In this document: in pieces, positions 60,626-64,000 of the stretch
Numbering within the stretch: position 1 is the first letter of the stretch
Layout of the letters: every line of letters begins with the position of its first letter
The notes under the pieces: generated by a model
What the model was told of the DNA's origin: nothing
Databases searched by the model: none
Seen by the model: only the letters and a program-made list of their open reading frames with translations
DNA from: Desulfocarbo indianensis
GTDB lineage: Bacteria > Desulfobacterota > Desulfarculia > Desulfarculales > Desulfarculaceae
Reading direction: 5' to 3'
Assembly: GCA_001184205.1 (NCBI GenBank)
Contig: LBMP01000003.1
Location: 1-64,000, forward strand
Length of the DNA stretch: 64,000 nucleotides
Program-made: the position numbers and the translations under genes

Positions 60626-62590
60626 ATGCACTATCCCATCCTCGTCGACCTGACCATCGTCATGGCCCTGGCCGTGGCGGCTGTTTATCTGTGCAGCCTG
60701 CTCAAAATCCCCTCCATCGTGGGCTTTCTCATAACCGGCATTTTGGCCGGCCCCCATGGCCTGGGCTTGGTGGAGGCCTCCGCGCAGATAGAGGTGCTGG
60801 CCGAGGTGGGCGTGGTGCTGCTGCTGTTCATCATCGGCATGGAGTTTTCCTTCAGCTCCTTCAAGCAGATGAAAAAGACGCTCCTGGTGGGCGGCGGCCT
60901 GCAGGTGGGATTGAGCATTCTGCTGGCCGGCGGCCTGGGCTACCTCTTTTTGGGGCGCGGCGCGGGGCAGGCCCTTTTCGACGGCTTTTTGGTGGCGCTT
61001 TCCAGCACGGCCATTGTCCTGAACCTGTTGCAGAGCCGCGGCGAACTGGACGCTCCCCACGGCCGCGCCGGCCTGGGCATCTTGATTTTCCAGGATATAG
61101 CCGTGATTCCCATGCTCCTGGTGGCGCCGCTGCTGGCCGGCGGTGCGGCCGCGGGCGGCCAAAGCGGCTGGGTTTTGCTGGCCAAGGGCGCGGCGGTGAT
61201 AGCGCTGGTGGGCGCGGCGGCCCGCTGGCTGGTGCCATGGGCCCTGGAACGCGCCGTGGCCACCAGAAACCGGGAGCTGTTTCTCATCGCCGTGGTGCTC
61301 ATCTGCTTCGGGGTGGCCTGGCTCACGGCCAGCGCTGGCCTGTCCCTGGCCCTGGGGGCTTTTCTGGCGGGTCTGATCATTTCCGAGAGCCCCTACAGCC
61401 ATCAGGCGGTGAGCAACGTCCTGCCCCTGCGCGACCTGTTCGTGAGCGTGTTTTTCGTTTCCATCGGCATGTTGATGGATGTCAGCTTCCTCTTGGCCAA
61501 TATCTGGCTGGTGCCCTTGGCGGCCATCCTGGTGCTGTTGATCAAGACCCTGGCCGGCGGCCTGGCCACCCTCACCCTGGGCCTGCCTTTGCGGGTCGCC
61601 GTGGCCGCGGGTCTGGGCTTGGCCCAAATCGGCGAATTCTCCTTTGTGCTGGCCCACACCGGCATTACCCATGGGCTGCTCTCGCCAGAAAATTATCAGA
61701 TATTCCTTAACATATCGGTACTCACCATGCTCTTGACCCCGGCCTGCCTGACCTTGGGCTCCCGTTTGGCCGCCCATTTGACCACCATGCCGCCCAGGCT
61801 GCCCGACGAGGCGCATTCGCCGCGGCATCTCAGCGGGCACGCCATCGTGGTGGGTTACGGCATCAACGGCCGCAACGTGGCCAGGGCGGCCCGCCTGGCG
61901 GGCATCCCCTATGTGGTGGCCGAGATGAATTCGGCCACGGTGCGCCAGGAAAAGGAAAAAGGCGAGCCCCTGGTCTACGGCGACGCCACCCACGAACCGT
62001 TTCTGGAATACTTGGGCGTGGCCAAGGCCCGGGTTCTGGTGGTGGCCATCGCCGACCCGGTGGCCACCCGCCGGGTGGTGGCCGCGGCCAAGTCGCTCAA
62101 TCCGGGGCTTTATCTCATCGCCCGCACCAGGTTCCTGCAAGAGGTGGAAGAGCTGGCCAAGCTGGGCGCGGACGAGGTGATACCCGAGGAATACGAAACC
62201 GCCCTGGAAATATTCGCCCGCCTGCTGCGGCGTTTTCTGGTGCCCCAGAGCGAGATCGAGCGTTTCGTCAATGAACTCCGCTCCGAGTCCTACTGCATGC
62301 TGCGCGCGCCGGAGCCGGCCGGCGACACCGCCGGGGAACTGTCCCGGCTGTTGAGCGACGTGCAGCTCATCACCCTGCGGGTGGTCGCCGGCTCGGCGGC
62401 CGAAAATCGCAAGCTGGGGGAGCTTGAACTGCGCCGCCAGCACGGGGTCACCATGCTGGCGGTGGGACGCGGGGCCGAGGTCCTGGCCGAGCCCGGCGCC
62501 GGCACCCAGCTCCTGGCCGGCGACCTGGCGGTGCTGATCGGCACCCCGGAGCGCCTGGCCGCCGCCAGAGGCTTGTTCAGGGCCGCTTGA
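60626..62590 (+). CDS. CPA2 cation:proton antiporter with RCK domain (KefB/YbaL-like)
   Basis: 654 residues. About 12 membrane helices (1-385) of the Kef/NhaA-type fold, including GFLITGILAGPHGLG and the FQDIAVIPMLL motif. TrkA-N Rossmann (about 405-525, VVGYGINGRNVARAA binding NAD(H) or AMP) and a TrkA-C domain (about 560-650). It would exchange K+ or Na+ for H+, gated by nucleotide. Start ATG 60626 has a weak site. Follows the ncRNA region and is monocistronic. Confidence 0.9.
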   Translation: MHYPILVDLTIVMALAVAAVYLCSLLKIPSIVGFLITGILAGPHGLGLVEASAQIEVLAEVGVVLLLFIIGMEFSFSSFKQMKKTLLVGGGLQVGLSILLAGGLGYLFLGRGAGQALFDGFLVALSSTAIVLNLLQSRGELDAPHGRAGLGILIFQDIAVIPMLLVAPLLAGGAAAGGQSGWVLLAKGAAVIALVGAAARWLVPWALERAVATRNRELFLIAVVLICFGVAWLTASAGLSLALGAFLAGLIISESPYSHQAVSNVLPLRDLFVSVFFVSIGMLMDVSFLLANIWLVPLAAILVLLIKTLAGGLATLTLGLPLRVAVAAGLGLAQIGEFSFVLAHTGITHGLLSPENYQIFLNISVLTMLLTPACLTLGSRLAAHLTTMPPRLPDEAHSPRHLSGHAIVVGYGINGRNVARAARLAGIPYVVAEMNSATVRQEKEKGEPLVYGDATHEPFLEYLGVAKARVLVVAIADPVATRRVVAAAKSLNPGLYLIARTRFLQEVEELAKLGADEVIPEEYETALEIFARLLRRFLVPQSEIERFVNELRSESYCMLRAPEPAGDTAGELSRLLSDVQLITLRVVAGSAAENRKLGELELRRQHGVTMLAVGRGAEVLAEPGAGTQLLAGDLAVLIGTPERLAAARGLFRAA

Positions 62591-62861
62591 CCGGAGGGGG
62601 CCAACCATTAACTGCCCCATAGGCGCGGACTGCATGGGAAGCATCGGGCGATTGACCGGGAGATTTATGTAGGGATATTATGCTATTTGATCGGGGGGAT
62701 ACCCACCGGATTTTCATGGCCATGAGGCGCAAGCGAGGCGGACTTGGGCCCCTTTGAGGGGCGAAACAGGGCGCTCCCGCGCTTATGCGGCAATACAGCA
62801 GCTCGCGACATCATCCTCCACGGAACAGAACCCGTTTTCTCACCTGATTGAGAGGGAAATC
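62591..62861. other. Interval between antiporter and PSD-like gene
   Basis: About 270 bases. An AT-rich patch near 62665-62690 (TAGGGATATTATGCTATT) may hold a promoter. No gene seen. Confidence 0.35.
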
Positions 62862-64000
62862 ATGAAGTTAAGATGGTCCCTGCCGAGCATGCTTGCAGCC
62901 GCCCTTTTACTGCTGGTTTCCTGGCAGTCGCCGCTCGTCCAAGCGGCGACTGCGGAAAAATCTGTTGAAAAGGCTTTGTCCTCCCAGGCCGACAAGGCGC
63001 CTTTGCATCCCGTGGTTCAGGAGTTCAAGGATGTGATCGAGAACGATCCTGAGCTATACATGCTGTTTACAGAAATGTTTAAGGAGGCCCCCAATAAGCC
63101 GAGAACCCCCACGGGCCAACCCCAGGTCCGCAGCTATCAGGAAATGCTCCGGAGTATAAACCGCATTATGACTCAGGCTCCGGAGTTCAATCAGACCGGC
63201 CTGGTGGGCTTCCCCCTCAACGCCATCCTGGACTGGCCCATGGGAACCCGGGCCGGGGTCTCGGCCTTCCTGAACCCCAAGGTTAATTGTCAGCTTAAAA
63301 AGATACTCAACCAATGGGCGGTGTTCCTGGACTCGCCGGACTCGCGCTACGTGCTGAACAACGACCCCCACAAAGGCTGGTTCGGCCGGGATGCCAAGAA
63401 GGCCATGCCCACCTTTGTGGAGGACTTCATCTGCGACCCCAAGCTACCCTACTATGGCTTCAAGTCCTGGGATGACTTTTTCACCCGCCGTTTCCGCGAG
63501 GGCCGCCGCCCCGTGGCCAGCCCCAAGGATAACTCAGTTGTCGCCAACGCCTGCGAGTCGGCGCCCTACAGCGTCGCCCGCAACGTCAAGCTGCGTGATC
63601 AGTTCTGGATCAAGGGCCAACCCTACTCCCTGTATCACATGCTGGACGGCGATCCCCTGGCGCATGAGTTCGTGGGCGGCACCATCTATCAGGCCTTCCT
63701 GAGCGCCCTGAGCTATCACCGCTGGCACAGCCCGGTGAGCGGCACCATCGTCGAGACCAAGCTACTGGACGGCTCCTACTACGCCGAGACCTTTTCCGAG
63801 GGCTTTGACCCGGCCGGGCCCAACCGGTCGCAGGGTTACATCACCCAGGTGGCGGCCCGGGGCCTGGTGTTCATCCAGGCCGACAACCCGGACATAGGCC
63901 TGATGGCCGTGCTGTTCGTGGGCATGGCCGAGGTGTCGTCCAACGAGTTCACGGTCTACGTGGGCCAGCACGTGAACAAGGGCGACCAGTTGGGCATGTT
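62862..64000 (+). CDS. Phosphatidylserine decarboxylase-like protein with signal peptide, partial
   Basis: Open to the right edge (379 residues seen). Signal peptide MKLRWSLPSMLAAALLLLVS, then a PSD-associated N-terminal region (FLNPKVNCQLKKILNQWAVF) and the PSD domain with SWDDFFTRRFREGRRPV, LSYHRWHSPVSGTI (the catalytic His motif) and VYVGQHVNKGDQLGM near the edge. The GS/T-S self-cleavage site that makes the pyruvoyl group would lie just outside. A signal peptide is unusual for PSD. GAGGGA precedes the ATG. Confidence 0.85.
   Translation, partial: MKLRWSLPSMLAAALLLLVSWQSPLVQAATAEKSVEKALSSQADKAPLHPVVQEFKDVIENDPELYMLFTEMFKEAPNKPRTPTGQPQVRSYQEMLRSINRIMTQAPEFNQTGLVGFPLNAILDWPMGTRAGVSAFLNPKVNCQLKKILNQWAVFLDSPDSRYVLNNDPHKGWFGRDAKKAMPTFVEDFICDPKLPYYGFKSWDDFFTRRFREGRRPVASPKDNSVVANACESAPYSVARNVKLRDQFWIKGQPYSLYHMLDGDPLAHEFVGGTIYQAFLSALSYHRWHSPVSGTIVETKLLDGSYYAETFSEGFDPAGPNRSQGYITQVAARGLVFIQADNPDIGLMAVLFVGMAEVSSNEFTVYVGQHVNKGDQLGM

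Noticed and set aside
60548-62644. 698-aa frame antisense to the KefB-like gene
   Set aside because: His/Gln/Gly-rich mirror of a clear antiporter; no motif, arises from GC-rich codon bias.
1-64000. CRISPR arrays, IS elements, rRNA
   Set aside because: No regularly spaced repeats, transposase genes or rRNA stretches were seen on either strand.

Overview
This window comes from a GC-rich bacterial chromosome. The gene set fits a vibrioid, anaerobic Desulfobacterota (former Deltaproteobacteria), and Desulfarculales-like is my best guess. Supporting features are a formate dehydrogenase alpha subunit, a GTP-dependent PEP carboxykinase, a fadNAE-type beta-oxidation operon, a DUF3786 iron-sulfur protein, chemoreceptors, an AddAB/RecD2 cluster and a bactofilin cell-shape locus. 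The taxon is inferred from gene content only; no rRNA or tRNA gene was found.

Layout. 1-5.7 kb: end of a formate dehydrogenase gene with its terminator, two tiny proteins, a Cache chemoreceptor, an HDOD protein and a methyltransferase. 6.0-6.8 kb: methylmalonyl-CoA decarboxylase behind a hairpin-rich leader, then an AT-rich lipoprotein gene of foreign appearance. 8.0-13.9 kb: minus-strand operon fadN-fadA-fadE behind two palindromes of the TetR-FadR operator type. 14.5-19.0 kb: YkuD+NTF2 protein, single-span coiled-coil protein, M99 carboxypeptidase and bactofilin, closely resembling the Helicobacter/Campylobacter Csd/Pgp helical-shape toolkit. 19.1-23.4 kb: ankyrin lipoprotein, flavodoxin, amidohydrolase and MltB-type transglycosylase. 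23.4-32.2 kb: addB-addA-recD2 with overlapping ends. 32.3-33.7 kb: AT-rich islet with a HEPN-like protein and a HicB/HicA pair whose HicA lacks the usual histidine. 34-50 kb: mostly small metabolic, redox and signalling genes on the minus strand (OYE oxidoreductase, chemoreceptor, DUF3795, GNAT, DUF3786, LuxR, flavodoxin, PyrR, NUDIX, porin-like protein), a plus-strand DUF2975-DUF2975-HTH cassette, and a lone FlgF/G-like rod protein.

The most unusual part is 50.4-54.0 kb. A canonical XerCD recombination site (dif) lies at 53950-53977. A second copy at 50404-50431 keeps the XerC arm and centre but has a divergent XerD arm. This is the junction pattern expected when an element integrates at dif by Xer recombination, as TLC-phi and the gonococcal island do. 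The enclosed ~3.5 kb encodes a filamentous-phage (gene II/CRI type) replication initiator, a Cys-rich small protein and a very GC-rich tract without convincing genes. That tract holds two long palindromes, one made of inverted XerD-arm-like sequences and one of inverted XerC arms. I found no coat, Zot or integrase gene, so it looks like a minimal, Xer-dependent satellite of an inovirus. A sugE pseudogene lies just outside dif.

54.4-64 kb: QueG-like Fe-S protein, nucleoside deaminase, pckG with a terminator hairpin in its leader, a YkuD protein, an omptin-like outer-membrane protease, a gene-free kilobase with three candidate structured or short RNAs, a KefB-type antiporter, and the start of a phosphatidylserine decarboxylase-like gene with a signal peptide that runs off the window.
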